Source: Oxyruncus cristatus
Lineage: Eukaryota > Chordata > Aves > Passeriformes > Cotingidae
Assembly: GCA_013399855.1 (NCBI GenBank)
Contig: VXAY01004360.1
Coordinates: 782,711 to 846,710 of the forward strand
DNA: 64,000 nt
Direction of reading: 5' to 3'
Of this stretch, positions 26,401-37,172 are shown one piece after another. The stretch's first letter is position 1, and each line of letters begins with the position of its first letter. The notes under the pieces were generated by a model. It was not told where the DNA came from, searched no databases, and saw only the letters and a list, made by a program, of their open reading frames with translations. Position numbers and translations under genes: made by a program.

Positions 26401-29400
26401 GAGTATTGCTGCTGAAGACCAACTATGTCAATACACCAGGGACTTGTCAGCAAACTCTCCAGCTCTGCTCCTTTGATCTTGTCCATGCTATTTACCAAAT
26501 ACTCAGGCTAAGACCTTTGAACCTCTGCTGTGCATTTTCATGGAAGAAAATGTAGCACCACTGTCTCTTCTCTTCCAGGCATACGTGACCTGTGCCCTAG
26601 GGATACAGTACGTTGGATATGTGATGATCTGCTTTGCAGCTGTAAATTCCCTCTGCTCTCTGCTCTTCGGAAAGATCTCTCAGTTCACGGGTAGAAAACT
26701 TCTATTCGCATTAGGTATGTGAAGGTTTTTTGAATGACTGATCATCTCATGTAGTAGATCAAAACCAGTGCTCCACCCCTTGCACCCCATGCACAGAGGG
26801 ATAACTTGCTGTCAGCTATCAATTAAAACCAAAGCCAGTCTGGAGGCAAACTTCACAAACTTCATTCATGAGAAGAGAGGCAGCACAGTTCACAGTTAAG
26901 CACTGAACTGAAGTCTTTGCCTTACATCACTTTGCTGGTGATGTAAGTTCACCCTGCTTTTGAGGGTACTATCTATGCAGAAGGTGCCCTATAGACTTGA
27001 TGCTTTATAGCTCTGATGCAGCCAGTGATAAATGATCTTAATGCAGATATTGAGACTTGCACTATAGCAGTGAAGGATTTCTCCACTGGGCTGAAAAATC
27101 CTCACCTTTATGGAGTGAAAGAAAATCACTGTTGATCTGAGTCTCAGGGAATGGTGAATTTGGAAATTTCAGCAAAATTTCAGGAAAATTTTTAAAGGTT
27201 GGCCTGGTGTCACTTCTACTGCTTCTTCTAGTAGGGAGAAAATAAAGTCATATGCCAGAGTGTCAGGCTAGAGTAACTTAAGGGCTTGTGTATGGGCCAG
27301 TAATTTTTGTTTTGCCTTGAGAAGAAATTTGCATATTTAAGAAAGACCAAAAGCCACCAGACCCTCTAGATATCCTTAACTGTTTCCTCTGGCCCTGAAT
27401 GGAAATCTCATTTAAGGACTAGGCAAGGAGAGCAGAAGGGTGTTTGCGCTCCCTTCCCACACGCCTCACATGGTGAGTGCAAGTCTTTCAGCAGCCCCTT
27501 CTCCTACTCAGTGGCAGTTCATGTCCTTTAGTCTAACAGACTTGTCAGTGATAAGGATTTCTCAGCTCAGGGCACTGCTCAGAATTATGAATTGAAGACT
27601 CTCAAAGGCCTGCATTGTCTTGTATTTCATGTGATATCAACTCAGTCAGCACAAATCTCAATGAACCAGAAAGTCTTTAAGACTGCCTTGTGCTCTAGTT
27701 GGGAAAAGAATAAAAAAGCATTATCTATCACTATCTGTCCTGTATATAATTGCATCTATATGTCTCTTCTTTCTTCCTAAATCAACAGCCACAGTTACCA
27801 ACACCGCCTGTATAATAGCACTACTGCTGTGGAAACCTCATCCTAAGCAGCTCGCTGTGTTTTTTGTATTCCCTGCTCTTTGGGGCCTATCTGATGCTGT
27901 TTGGCAAACACAAACTAATGGTAAGTCCTGGTGAGAATGAAATGTATTCTCTTGAGATATAAGAATCTGCATGTTTGCATTTTATGCATGCATGAAACAA
28001 TGCATGCATAAAAATGATAATAGCATTAAGACAGCATCTAAAACAAATATGTTGAATCATGGGAAAGTAGAAGAAATAAGAGCACGTTGGGAACAAGTAA
28101 GCAAAATACTCATTAAACCAATTTTTCCAAGATGAAGGGAGAAGAATACTGCAGCAGATTATAACGGGTATACAGAATAAATATTCTGGAGGAGTATAAG
28201 TATTTCAAAGAAAATTAGAAACTTAGAATAATGATACATTTAGTCTGTCTTTTACAATAAAGGAAAACACTCTGAATAAAAAATCAATTCAAAGCTCAGC
28301 AACAAAAGAAGAAGGAAGTTGGCTGTTAGGAGTTACTGGAAAAAAACTGAAGGAGAAAACTATAGAAAGAAACATTATACAACCGAGTAAATTCATATAG
28401 TTCTGATTTACTCCATTTCAAAAATCATAATCCAATGTGATAAGGCATAAGAAGACAATAAAAAGGAGCTGAGTCATGGGAGACTTCCACTTGAAGGAAG
28501 CCGAACAAGCTAGAGCTCTTTAGCCTGGACAAGTGGTAAGTACAGAAACCAGTTGGTAAGGTCATTAAGAATATGGAAAAGGTGATTAGAAATTCACTGT
28601 TTCTCTTAAAAACAGAACTAGTGGTACCAGATAATGTTATGGGGCAGAAGCCTTTGTAGAAATCAAACCAAATACTATTTTTCACAGAATACATAATCAA
28701 AGTATGGAATTCATTGCCAAAAATGTGTTTTTCATCAGGAATTACATCGGTTCAGGGGAAAATGTTCTTTGGGGCTATTAAAGGCTGGTGGTCCAGGGGA
28801 AATCTCCAATTCAGAGTGTCCCTACGTTTGTGATTGCCAGAGTCAGGAAGACTTCCGGGAGCAAATATCACTGTATACTTGCCTCATTTCTTACACTCCT
28901 AACCCAGGAGCCTGTTACTGGAAGTACACCACTGGACTTCTAATCTCATGCATTAGGTTTATTCTTACAGTCTTTTATATTCTGCTTTGTGACACAGTGC
29001 AATTAGTTATTATGTACTGACGGTTCAGACAAGGAGCTGATACAAACTGACTTCTGTAAGGGATTTTTTAAACTTATCCCTTAATGAAAACTAAAGGAAG
29101 TTCTCTTACGGACCCTAAAGCCAGATCTCAAGTGCTGGAGAGGGCAAGAAAGAGCTATAGTCTGTGATGACTTGAAGTAAAGTCTGCTCATGACTGTCAG
29201 TCACAGTCTTTTTAAATCAATGCCATGGCCTGGGTCAGTAAGACAGTTAAATGGTCTCCCACCAGCTCCTGTATTTTGCCTCTTATTTCATCAGTATTGT
29301 TGTCCTCTATCTCCAATTCATTTTTCTCAGATGCCATAGGAATATGCATGTAGCAGAACTAGCTCCTCTGGGCACACATCAGGTTATGTGTCTTGGTCTC

Positions 29401-32400
29401 CCTCCCTTTGGTCCCTTTGCTTGTTTCAGGAGTTTAGATGATTTCACCCACTAGATAAACTGTCATGAGAGAGCCAAAGGGAAAACACAGCAGTCCATTG
29501 CCTGGCACTGACAGTGCTCTCCCTTCAAGCAGTGTAGAGTCTCTGCCTCCACACACAAGGAAGCGACCAGCCAGCATCCTTCTCTGCCACTCCAGCAGCT
29601 CCAGCTCATATCCCCTACAGGAGAGCTTGCACTTACATCAGGGGACACCCTCTCATCATCTCACATCCTAACCTAGAGCCTTGTGCCTTAGGGAAAAATT
29701 TTAAATTAGTGCACTTGTTACTCAGGTTCATGGAAGGAAAACATCAGTGAGGATTTGCTCTCTCTGAAGTAAAACTGTTCGTTCATTTCGTGCTTCTTCA
29801 GGCACAGTCTTTCTGACTGCTCACTAAGTTTCTTCTCAACACTCTTGAGAGCCATATCCTAGTCTTCTACTGGGATAAAGGACCTGCCCTTTGTTCTGCT
29901 TCTGTCTTTTCCAGAAAGTCTTGCCCTCAGACAGTGGGTTTCTTTCAGAATCACAGAAGGGTTGGAGTTGGAAAGGACCCCTGGACATCAGCTGGTTCAA
30001 CCCCATTGCTTAAGCAGGGCCATCCAAGCACAGCCACTTACTTAGGACTATGTCCAGACAGCTTTTGGCTATTGCCAGGGAGAGAGACTCCACACCCTCT
30101 CTGGAGTCTGTGCCAGTGCTCACTCTCAAAGTAAAATGTTTTTCCTGACGTTCAGAAGAAACCTCTGGTATTTCAGTTTGTGACCATTGCCTCTTGTCCA
30201 TTTTTCTTGGACACCACTGAAAAGAGCTGGGCTCCATCATTTCTGTACCCTCTCTTCAAGGATTTACATACATTTGAGGTGTCCTCAATAAGGACATCTC
30301 CTCAGTAAGGTCCCTGCACACCTGACAAAGCTGTATCTGAGGCCCTCACTAGGAAAAAAAGAGGTAGGTACAGAGGACCTAAGTATTAGAGAAGGTGTCT
30401 GGGAAGTGACTGTAGTTCCCAAACCTCCAGATGAGGCATAGGCAGTTTCATGCTTACTTAATGGTGAGTGAGCTCTGCAGCTATGTGACAAAACATATGC
30501 TCTATTACTGCACTGTAACAGGTCATGTCCACTCCCAGATTACTTGCAGGATACCTGTGAAAATTTTACTTGTGTTTTAACTTGGAAAAAAACCCAAATG
30601 TTCCTTTTCCTTGCATAATGTCCTTTTTTTTCTTTTTTTTCTTCTTTTTTTTTTTTTTCGTGTCTATGCCTTACTCAGCTGTTTCACAGCTTCCAGTTAC
30701 AAAACTATACAAAGTTTGCTTTGTCACGTTGTCACAGCGAAATACTGAGTGATGACATGAAACCTTTATAGAGAGGTGCAGTGACATTAACTCATAATGC
30801 TGCATCCCAGAACAGGATCTTTTGTTTGACATACCCACTCGGGACTAAATGTCTTCTCCCCTTTGTCAGTTTTATACAAATATACATCACATGAGAAATT
30901 CCCAGCATCAGAGAGTTAAGACCTCTAAAACAGCATTGGTGACTAGGGTCTGTGGTATTTCCTTTGGTAAGCTCCCATGACTGCTGCTAGGGCTTTAGTA
31001 GATTAACCAGTGAACACATGCAATGGCATTGTGCCACATTCTTAAGGCATTCTCTGATAGTTGAAGATGCCTCACGTTGGGCTGCTGTGTATAGTTAATA
31101 CTCGAGTACCCCCTAGAGGACATGTAGGGTCGCGATGGATGAATCACTTTATCTTACAAAGGCTTTCTAACATGTTTTTGTTCATGTGTGGATACTCTCA
31201 TTTATTTCTAACAAAAACTGCTTCATTTCAGAGCGTGTAGTGCCCTTTCTTGTTTAACTTGAGCACAGATGCTGTTATTACCCATTGACAATAATTGCAC
31301 TTGTGGTGTAACAATTGTGTAGCACAGAGCTATCAGGTTGACTACAGTAAAATCAAGTTCTTTACAGGCTGATGTGCCTCTTCTGAAAGGACATGAATGA
31401 ATCTAAAGAGTTTATAAACCTGGGCTTAAATAATTTCCAGCTGTCCTGTCATATACGCATGCCTACTACTACCAGGGGAAGGAGCAGGGAAACAGGCAGT
31501 GGTAAACAAGCAGGATAATTGCCATGGAAGTGAACTGTAAAAATGCTGACCTAGCAGCCTCTCTACTCAGCCAGCCCAGCGGGTCCTGGTGAAGCTCCAG
31601 CCAGGCAATTTGCACCACACTGCACTTGAGAGTGTTTGTGATGAGGACAAATATTTAGGTTCGAGGCAAAACCACCATTGTGCTCCTATGTAACTGCTAG
31701 CTAATACCTCATGTGCATCCTGAAAATGAGAACTTCCTGACCAAGTCAGCCCTTCCTATAGCTGAACCTTGGACTAGATCCTCACTCAATTCTCCCATTG
31801 TTTTGGTTGAAAAAAGAAGGCTTTAAAATAGCAAGGGAAAACATGTACCAACTGAAAGCTAGAATCTTAACACATAGAACTGTCATGGCATCAGAAACCT
31901 TCCTATATGAAACTCCCCTCACTAGTCCCTTTCCAGAAGATAACACTGGGCATATCAGAAAAGTTTTATGAACAACTTGTACTTTTTCATTTATTAGGCA
32001 AAACTATGAAGGATTATCGTATAATTCCTACACTACACTCCACTCAGCCAGTTTAATGAACTAAGTACATCTTGTGATGCACTCATCCAGATTTTCCATC
32101 ATGTGTAAATTGAAACAGTTCAGTAAATGTCCTCTGGAAGTCATCAGGATTCAGTAGGTTTTTACATACAGATGAAGTCTCCCCCTACTTAACAAGACTG
32201 AAGGGATAGTTGAGTCTACCCAGACTTTCAGAGAACTTTGTACTCCTCTGTGCCTTTTGACTTAACGTACATCTTTCAAACAGACATGGTGTTATAGAAG
32301 TGGATGAGGAGTCAAGGTTCATGATATTCTTCTCCTCCCTCTCTGCACACCACAGCTGAGTAAGAGGAAATGCCACTTTCTTTATCACAACTGATGCTAG

Positions 32401-33749
32401 CTCAGCACCCAGAGGAAAGCAAGCTCTCTCCCCTTTCCTGTCTGCTCCACCAGTCAGATCTGGAGGCTGGAAATCCAGCCCTGACTCCCAGTTGTGCGTG
32501 TGCAACTGACCAAACTCAGTAGTAACTTCCCAGTGAACACAAATGCATTAGGATTATCTGTTTAACTCAGTCTTTATGTCAAGCAAGTTTTCCAGTTGCT
32601 GCCCAGGGGTTCTGTATGCATCAAGGATATTCTATTTTCCAAACCATCCAGGAGCTGAAAATTTGAAAACCTGGTTATCTCAGAGGTGCAAATCTTCCCT
32701 GCATACTAAATTCGAGCCCAGTTGTAGAATTTTCCTCAACTTTCTAATTCAAGTGTTTTGGGTCAGTTTATTTCTCTCAACTTGGCACGTACAAATGGCA
32801 GATATTACCACCATTGGCAACACTATGTGAGCCTCACCTGGGGGCTCCCTGAGGCTGGGTTGTGGTGAAGACAAGGGACATGCATTTTACGTGAACAGTC
32901 TCTGCTTGTTCGCAGGCAGGTGAAAGAAATAGTTTCAAGAATAGGTCAACAGTGCATGCAGGGTACAATCAAGTTCTTCCCAAAACTGGTGAAGTATGGG
33001 AGCATCTTGGTCCCTGAGGACCATGTTGTCCCTAGTCAAAACTGCCTGTTCTGTGAAAGCCTGCAAGGACTTGGTATGACCTTTTCAATAGTTATACATG
33101 GAGACCCTACAATATCAAAGGCCATTTCTGGATATCTCCTCTTCCTCCTTACTTGTTCATCAGTGCAAGAACCTTCATTTTTGTGGCTGATATTTTGAAA
33201 AATAAACTTCCTGGCATCTCACTTCAATAGCACCCATCCTTCCTCATGTTTTTATTTTCTTTTATCTGATATTCTCTATTTTCTCTGGTTGGCTCTGTTA
33301 TTTGTCTTATAATAATTCACAGAGGTAGAAAAATTTTTTAAGACAAAGCTTGTATTCTCCTTTCTCTGACATGTATGAGGCAGGGTCTGTCTTCCCCATT
33401 GCAATCTGCTTATTCCCTTAGCAGAAAATACTTGGTTGCAGGCTTAATCTTCACAAGCCATGTCCTTCCTTCCTTCCTTCCAGGACTCTATGGCATATTG
33501 TTTGAGAAACACAAGGAGGCTGCCTTTGCAAATTACCGTCTCTGGGAATCCCTTGGATTTGTCATTGCCTTTGGTTATAGCACCAAATTGCAAGTTTACA
33601 TCAAACTGTACATTTTATTGTCTGTGCTGGTGTTGTCCATGGTGACTTATGGAGCAGTTGAATGCCTTGAGGCTAAGAGCTTGTCTGGGACACCCACTGC
33701 TACGAAGAAGGAAAATGGAGGACCCCTCACCCAGGAAGCACACATGTAA
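14336..33749 (+). CDS. UNC93A: UNC93A, protein unc-93 homolog A (eight coding exons, complete)
   Basis: Multi-pass membrane protein of the UNC93 group in the major-facilitator fold. UNC93A itself has no firmly assigned substrate; its relatives are the worm unc-93 potassium-channel regulator and vertebrate UNC93B1, which traffics Toll-like receptors. Coding exons: 14336-14422, 18058-18239, 19021-19250, 22269-22394, 25226-25443, 26579-26714, 27789-27920, 33484-33749. They total 1,377 nt, or 458 residues plus TAA, matching the roughly 457 residues of human UNC93A. All introns are GT-AG and all phases agree. The start [15 protein letters not shown] has a good Kozak context (A at -3, G at +4). Recognisable family segments include [46 protein letters not shown] and VKLYILL-like KLYILLSV. 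About 11-12 hydrophobic segments are visible. The loop at residues 167-200 carries one N-glycosylation sequon (N188-T-T). No frameshift or stop is seen. A 5' UTR exon and promoter were not identified. The identity is recalled from family knowledge, not from a database search. Confidence 0.95.
14803..14836. repeat. (ATT)n microsatellite with GTT interruptions
   Basis: About eleven ATT/GTT triplets in UNC93A intron 1. Confidence 0.9.
16083..17025 (-). mobile_element. CR1 LINE, 5'-truncated, antisense to UNC93A
   Basis: Starts with the complement of the CR1 3' terminus (ATAGAATTGTAGAATGGTTT) and runs through the usual 3' region into the end of ORF2. Decayed reverse-transcriptase C-terminal text is legible on the minus strand at 17014-16769 ([19 protein letters not shown]). 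Non-coding relic, and not an intact transposon. It contains the 125-bp tandem duplication listed separately. Confidence 0.92.
16440..16689. repeat. Perfect 125-bp tandem duplication inside the CR1
   Basis: Bases 16440-16564 are repeated exactly at 16565-16689 (both begin CCTGAACAATCCCAACTCTC and end GACCCCAGAA). I read no mismatch between copies, while the surrounding CR1 is clearly diverged from a typical CR1, so the duplication is much younger than the insertion. Confidence 0.95.
17276..17720 (+). mobile_element. CR1 LINE 3' end, sense
   Basis: Contains GGTCTGTTCAGCCTGGAGAA, GACCTCACTGCAGTTACAAC and the terminal GATATTCTGTGATTCTGTGA. It is the 3' part of a CR1. The open frames crossing it on both strands (up to 155 codons) are repeat artefacts. 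Same subfamily as the copy at 60820-61204. Confidence 0.93.
18058..18239 (+). CDS. UNC93A: UNC93A coding exon 2
   Basis: The acceptor CATGCAG ends at 18057. The exon encodes residues 30-89 plus two bases of codon 90: a short loop ([10 protein letters not shown]) and two membrane helices. The donor GTACAAT starts at 18240. The Trp90 codon TGG is split 2+1 across the intron. Confidence 0.93.
18240..19020 (+). other. UNC93A: UNC93A intron 2
   Basis: 0.78 kb, GTACAAT to TTTGGCAG. No repeat or second gene recognised. A 150-codon open frame here has no protein-like features. Confidence 0.8.
19021..19250 (+). CDS. UNC93A: UNC93A coding exon 3
   Basis: The acceptor TTTGGCAG ends at 19020. The exon encodes residues 90-166, with the family segments [19 protein letters not shown] and [16 protein letters not shown]. 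The donor GTAAAATA begins at 19251, in phase 1. Confidence 0.93.
19251..22268 (+). other. UNC93A: UNC93A intron 3
   Basis: 3.0 kb. A GT-rich patch lies near 21630-21660 (GTGTGTGAGGACGTGTGTGTG). Nothing else identified. Confidence 0.8.
22269..22394 (+). CDS. UNC93A: UNC93A coding exon 4
   Basis: Encodes residues 167-208, a hydrophilic loop starting [16 protein letters not shown] with vicinal cysteines and the N-T-T sequon at 188-190, then the start of the next helix (IYTLLGVYT). Acceptor GAATTAG, donor GTAAGTAA. This loop is the part of the protein least like the human one. Confidence 0.92.
22395..25225 (+). other. UNC93A: UNC93A intron 4
   Basis: 2.8 kb. A GC-rich patch with several CpGs lies at about 24860-24990, just upstream of exon 5. 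The rest is unremarkable. Confidence 0.8.
25226..25443 (+). CDS. UNC93A: UNC93A coding exon 5
   Basis: The acceptor TTTTTTTGCAG ends at 25225. The exon encodes a membrane helix ([16 protein letters not shown]), a charged cytoplasmic stretch, the family motif [18 protein letters not shown] and a further helix ending GFLSGDYTK. It ends in phase 0 at AAG before GTGTGG. The open frame continues to 25590, so read-through here would give a truncated protein. Confidence 0.92.
25444..26578 (+). other. UNC93A: UNC93A intron 5
   Basis: 1.1 kb, GTGTGG to CTCTTCCAG. No recognisable element. Confidence 0.8.
26579..26714 (+). CDS. UNC93A: UNC93A coding exon 6
   Basis: The acceptor CTCTTCCAG ends at 26578. 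The exon encodes [19 protein letters not shown] and onward through [14 protein letters not shown], both recognisable UNC93A segments. The donor GTATGTG starts at 26715, in phase 1. Confidence 0.93.
26715..27788 (+). other. UNC93A: UNC93A intron 6
   Basis: 1.1 kb, GTATGTG to AATCAACAG. No recognisable element. Confidence 0.8.
27789..27920 (+). CDS. UNC93A: UNC93A coding exon 7
   Basis: The acceptor AATCAACAG ends at 27788. The exon encodes [19 protein letters not shown] and the conserved [14 protein letters not shown] segment. The donor GTAAGTCC starts at 27921. A perfect 14-bp hairpin lies 60 bases downstream of this donor. Confidence 0.93.
27980..28013. repeat. Perfect 14-bp inverted repeat with 6-base loop
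   Basis: Left arm TTTTATGCATGCAT (27980-27993), loop GAAACA, right arm ATGCATGCATAAAA (28000-28013). It could form a hairpin in the UNC93A pre-mRNA 60 bases downstream of the exon 7 donor. Confidence 0.9.
28500..28972 (+). mobile_element. Highly diverged CR1-like LINE relic
   Basis: The order of landmarks follows older amniote CR1 3' ends: AGCTCTTTAGCCTGGACAAG, a central GGAATTCATTGCCAAAAATG (completeness-of-element region), GGGGCTATTAAAGGCTGG, and a tail near TAGGTTTATTCTTACAG. The divergence is large, so the limits are approximate. Confidence 0.55.
29948..30300 (-). mobile_element. CR1 LINE 3' end, antisense
   Basis: Begins AGAATCACAGAAGGGTTGG, followed by GGAAAGGACCCCTGGACATC and a later TTTTTCCTGACGTTCAGAAG. 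Typical antisense CR1 3' end, 5'-truncated. Confidence 0.85.
30621..30659. repeat. Imperfect poly-T run
   Basis: About 39 bases of T with single C interruptions, in UNC93A intron 7. Confidence 0.9.
33463..33481 (+). promoter_or_regulatory. UNC93A: (CCTT)n repeat forming the exon 8 polypyrimidine tract
   Basis: CCTTCCTTCCTTCCTTC runs directly into the CAG acceptor at 33481-33483. It therefore serves as the pyrimidine tract recognised by U2AF. Confidence 0.8.
33484..33749 (+). CDS. UNC93A: UNC93A coding exon 8 and stop
   Basis: The acceptor CAG ends at 33483, directly after a CCTT repeat. The exon encodes [19 protein letters not shown], the last helices and a hydrophilic C-terminal tail ending EAHM, with TAA at 33747-33749. 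Intron 7 is by far the longest, at about 5.6 kb. Confidence 0.93.
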
Positions 33750-34035
33750 TCCAACAAGGTCAGAATGATGGAGGCAAAGCAAACAAACTGGCCGGTTCCT
33801 ATGTGTCCATAGGAGACGTAGGGCATTCCAATATGTACTGCCTCCAGAAAGACAGTAATGGAACAGATTTCAGGACCAATATAATACAAATGTGTTGAAA
33901 GTAAAAACCTCTTTTGACATCTCAGCTTTATAAGGGAGGATTATCTGACTTCACCCTTTCATGCAGGTGACTAACTAAATGGTTTGTATTTTTTTAATTA
34001 ATGAAGTCTTAATAAATGTAAACAAAACTCTCAAA
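33750..34035 (+). terminator. UNC93A: UNC93A 3' UTR and poly(A) signal
   Basis: A canonical AATAAA lies at 34011-34016, about 260 bases after the stop codon. It is followed by a T/GT-rich stretch (CCTTGTATTTTTATTTCTGTGG) typical of a cleavage region. Cleavage is inferred near 34030-34040. Confidence 0.75.
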
Positions 34036-34039
34036 GTCC

Positions 34040-35624
34040 TTGTATTTTTATTTCTGTGGATAAGACCTAGTACCATAGCTTTACAATCAAACCTGAAAAA
34101 CTCGCATGTGGAATGAGAAGATAAGAGCAACTGGTGTTGCCCAGCTGACTGCAGACAACACACTTTTCTTAAAAAGATGTATGTTGCTCTTATGCTGCAT
34201 TCTTTAACACCTGCTATAAATAACATCAACTTACAAACTGGCTATATCTACAAGTCATATCTTCACACCTCATAATCTGCTGACCACTGAGTCCACCACC
34301 TTGTCTCAGGTCAGCAGACAACTGTGTTTCTATCCATGTCATCCCTCTATCCCAGACCTCTTTCTCTTTTGGTTTTCCTGTCTCCAATTTTTCTGTCACC
34401 AGTCACAGCAACTTCATCCTAGAAGAGATGCCTTCCACATGACCAAATACTTCAGTCATTATGACCTTCACCACTTTCCCATCTATCTTTCCCATCCATC
34501 TTTTCCATGTTTTCAAGATGAGCAGCCAGGGCATGTTACTTGGGGAACCTAGCCATGGCAAGGGTGCAGGTAACAGTGCAAGTCACACAGTGGTAAAAGA
34601 AAAGGAGGATGGACCTACACTGTAATAACTCCTCGAGACCTATATGTATCCAGCAGTGGCTCAGATGCGGATTTCCCTCATGTCATTTCAAATTCTCTTT
34701 AGTTTTATCTATATTGTTTCCAGATTTGGATTTTGGGTGTTATACTGCAAAGAAAAGAATGCTACAGTGAAATTACTGGGCAGTGTTCTTGTATCTTAAT
34801 GAGAGAGAACTGTACAGACCTTACTGGTAATGACACTATGATCAGATTCTCTGTGTGAGGCAGGCAGCAAAAAAAGGAATTGGAGACAAATGCTGTTCAT
34901 CTCCAAGATTAGTGCTGCCTCTGGAAATAAACTACAAGGCTAGTTAAGTTGCTGCTGCCATGGATCTAACATTTGAAACTACTTCCTCTCAGTTATTATC
35001 ATAACAGGAGGATGAAGCACCATACCGTGTGACAACAAAGATATAATTTATGTGGAAAAAATCCCTGAATTGTTAGGTCTTTTAAATAGCAGTAAACTTC
35101 ATGCTACTTTACTATCTCTCTTATATTTCTTATAGTCAAGCATCTGGACTCTCCTCCAGACTTCACATTGACTCATAGATTTCCAAATGATGAGCTTCTT
35201 TTCCAGGTCTCATACAATAAAGTGAAGTTCATTATGTCCTGAAGAAAAGGAGGTGACAGGTGGGCTGCCTCACAGATCCACCTTTCTCTTGCACATTTGC
35301 CCTGTCAGCTCAAAGTCATGCTGTTAATCTCTCTGTTGGAAATACAAATGGCAAAACAACAGTGGTTGCAGAATCCTGACGGCCTCCCAGCTCCCCAGCG
35401 CTTACAGATGGATTTTCTAGGCTGCTGCTGATTCTCACCCTGCATTGCTTCCATCTCATGTAGAGACACAGCATCATGTTTCAACACATCTCTGCATTCT
35501 CCTCTGACAGAAGTCAGGATCCTGCTACATGAGATGCTCTACAACCTCAGAACAAAAAGACAATCCATCCCTCAGAGAGACTATACAGCTTGATAAGTTT
35601 CTCTCTTTACTCCTGCACTGGGTG
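34040..35624. other. Intergenic DNA after UNC93A
   Basis: No gene, known repeat or RNA recognised. Confidence 0.6.
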
Positions 35625-36212
35625 TGTCAAGGATGGAGTTAATTTTCTTCATAGCAGTCCATACGGTGCTGTGTTTGGGATTTTTGTAACTAAAACAGTG
35701 TTGATAACACACCTGTGCTTTGGCTGTTGCTGAATAGTGTTTGCAGAGCATCCAGGTTTTCTCTTTTTCCCCACTCTGCCCCCTCAGTGAGTAGGTTGCA
35801 GGTGCCCAAGAAGTTAGGAGGTGGCGCAACCAGGACAGCTGATACAGACTGACCAAAGAGATATCCCATGCCACACAATGCTGTGATCAGCAATAAAAGC
35901 TCAGGGCAAAGGAGGAGGAAGTGAGGACATTCTTGATTATGGCATTTGACTTCCAAAGCAATCGCTGTGCCCACTGAGATCCTGCTTTCCAGGAAGTGGA
36001 TGGACATCTGTCTGCCAAAGGAAAGTAGTGCATGAATTCCTGTTTTGTTCTGCTTACACACACAGTTTTGCTTCTCCTATTAAACCGCCTATATCTCAAA
36101 GCAGGAGTTTTATCACTTTTGCACTTCTGATTCTCTCCCCCATCCCCTTGGTGGGGGAAGTGAGTGAGCAACTTGGAGGATGCTTCATTGGTGGCCAGGG
36201 TCAACACAGCAC
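35625..36212 (+). mobile_element. Solo LTR of an avian endogenous retrovirus
   Basis: About 590 bases. Legible landmarks: GTTAATTTTCTTCATAGCAG near the 5' end, ACAGTGTTGATAACACACC, a TATA-like CAATAAAAGC (35890), ATTAAACCGCC as the poly(A)-signal region (36079), then CTCTCCCCCATCCC and a terminal TCAACACAGCACA. No internal gag, pol or env sequence flanks it, so it is a recombined solo LTR. The boundaries are estimated, no target-site duplication could be read, and the exact subfamily was not assigned. Confidence 0.8.
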
Positions 36213-37044
36213 ACCTCCATAATTGTTTGGTTCTCTGTGTGCCCAGGATTTGTCTGTAAAGTTCAGCAATGCCATATGAACAAACAGCTCCTTACACCAC
36301 ATAATCCAACTGAAACCATGAGGAGCTACCAAGAAGCAGAAAAGGTGCTCTGGTCTTGGAGAGGATCTTGATATCACTGACACTGAATGAGCACAGGAGA
36401 TAGGACATTGCAGCCTGTGGTTTGGGGAGCTTTTTTTCTTTCTTGATTTTTCCACAGGACTTTACTGTAGTCATTTCCCAAATTGTAATAGAAGAGGAAA
36501 AACAACTCTTCCATTGCACAGGCGGCATGAGGAAAAACTCTGTTACCTTGGTAATGAAAGCTACAGCTACATGTGACAATGCAGTGAACATGCTTACTCC
36601 TGGGACAGGATGAGCATAAAGGTGCCTATCAGTCTTGGACATGACCTAAATAAAAATTGTCATTTAGCATGGGCAGTACACAGTTATAAAATTTATATGG
36701 TTTTGTTTACTGTAAAGGCAATAGGGATTTTGCTGCACAGTATATGTAAAAACACTTTTGACAAGTTCAGCTAAGAATACCTCTTATTTGAAATGCAAGA
36801 AAAAAAAGGATGGTTGAAGTTTCTGTGACATGAGGCCTCTGCCCTTCCATGGCTAAGGAAGACTCCACAAGCCCTGTTTCAGTTTAGCAGACGGTGAGCA
36901 GCACAGGTCTGTCTGTGCTGAGACCTTAACCAGCAGTAGGGTGCGGGTAGACTCACTCACCCTTCTCCACTCCATGTTTCACCAGACAGGGTCCTACCTC
37001 TGTGTTACCTGGTGTCACAGACAACAGCATCCTGCTCTCCTCAG

Positions 37045-37172
37045 GGGTAAGGCCAGATTGGATGGGGCATTGAGCAGCCTGGGCTAGTTGAAGTGTCCCT
37101 GCCCATGGCAGGGGGATTGGAACTAGATGATTTTTAGTGTCCCTTCATAGAACCATTCTGATTCTATGATTG
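37045..37172 (+). mobile_element. CR1 LINE 3' fragment, sense
   Basis: GATTGGATGGGGCATTGAGC, then CCCTGCCCATGGCAGGGGGA, then GATTCTATGATTGTAA. The last ~130 bases of a CR1. Confidence 0.88.

Larger units (their letters stand above)
27921..33483 (+). other. UNC93A: UNC93A intron 7
   Basis: 5.6 kb. It holds an intronic hairpin, an old CR1-like relic, a second antisense CR1, a long poly-pyrimidine run and the CCTT repeat at the acceptor. Confidence 0.85.

Noticed and set aside
33375..33483. Upstream in-frame ATG before UNC93A exon 8
   Set aside because: This is intron 7 read through the CCTT acceptor. The exon joins in phase at 33484, and the residues before it do not match the family.
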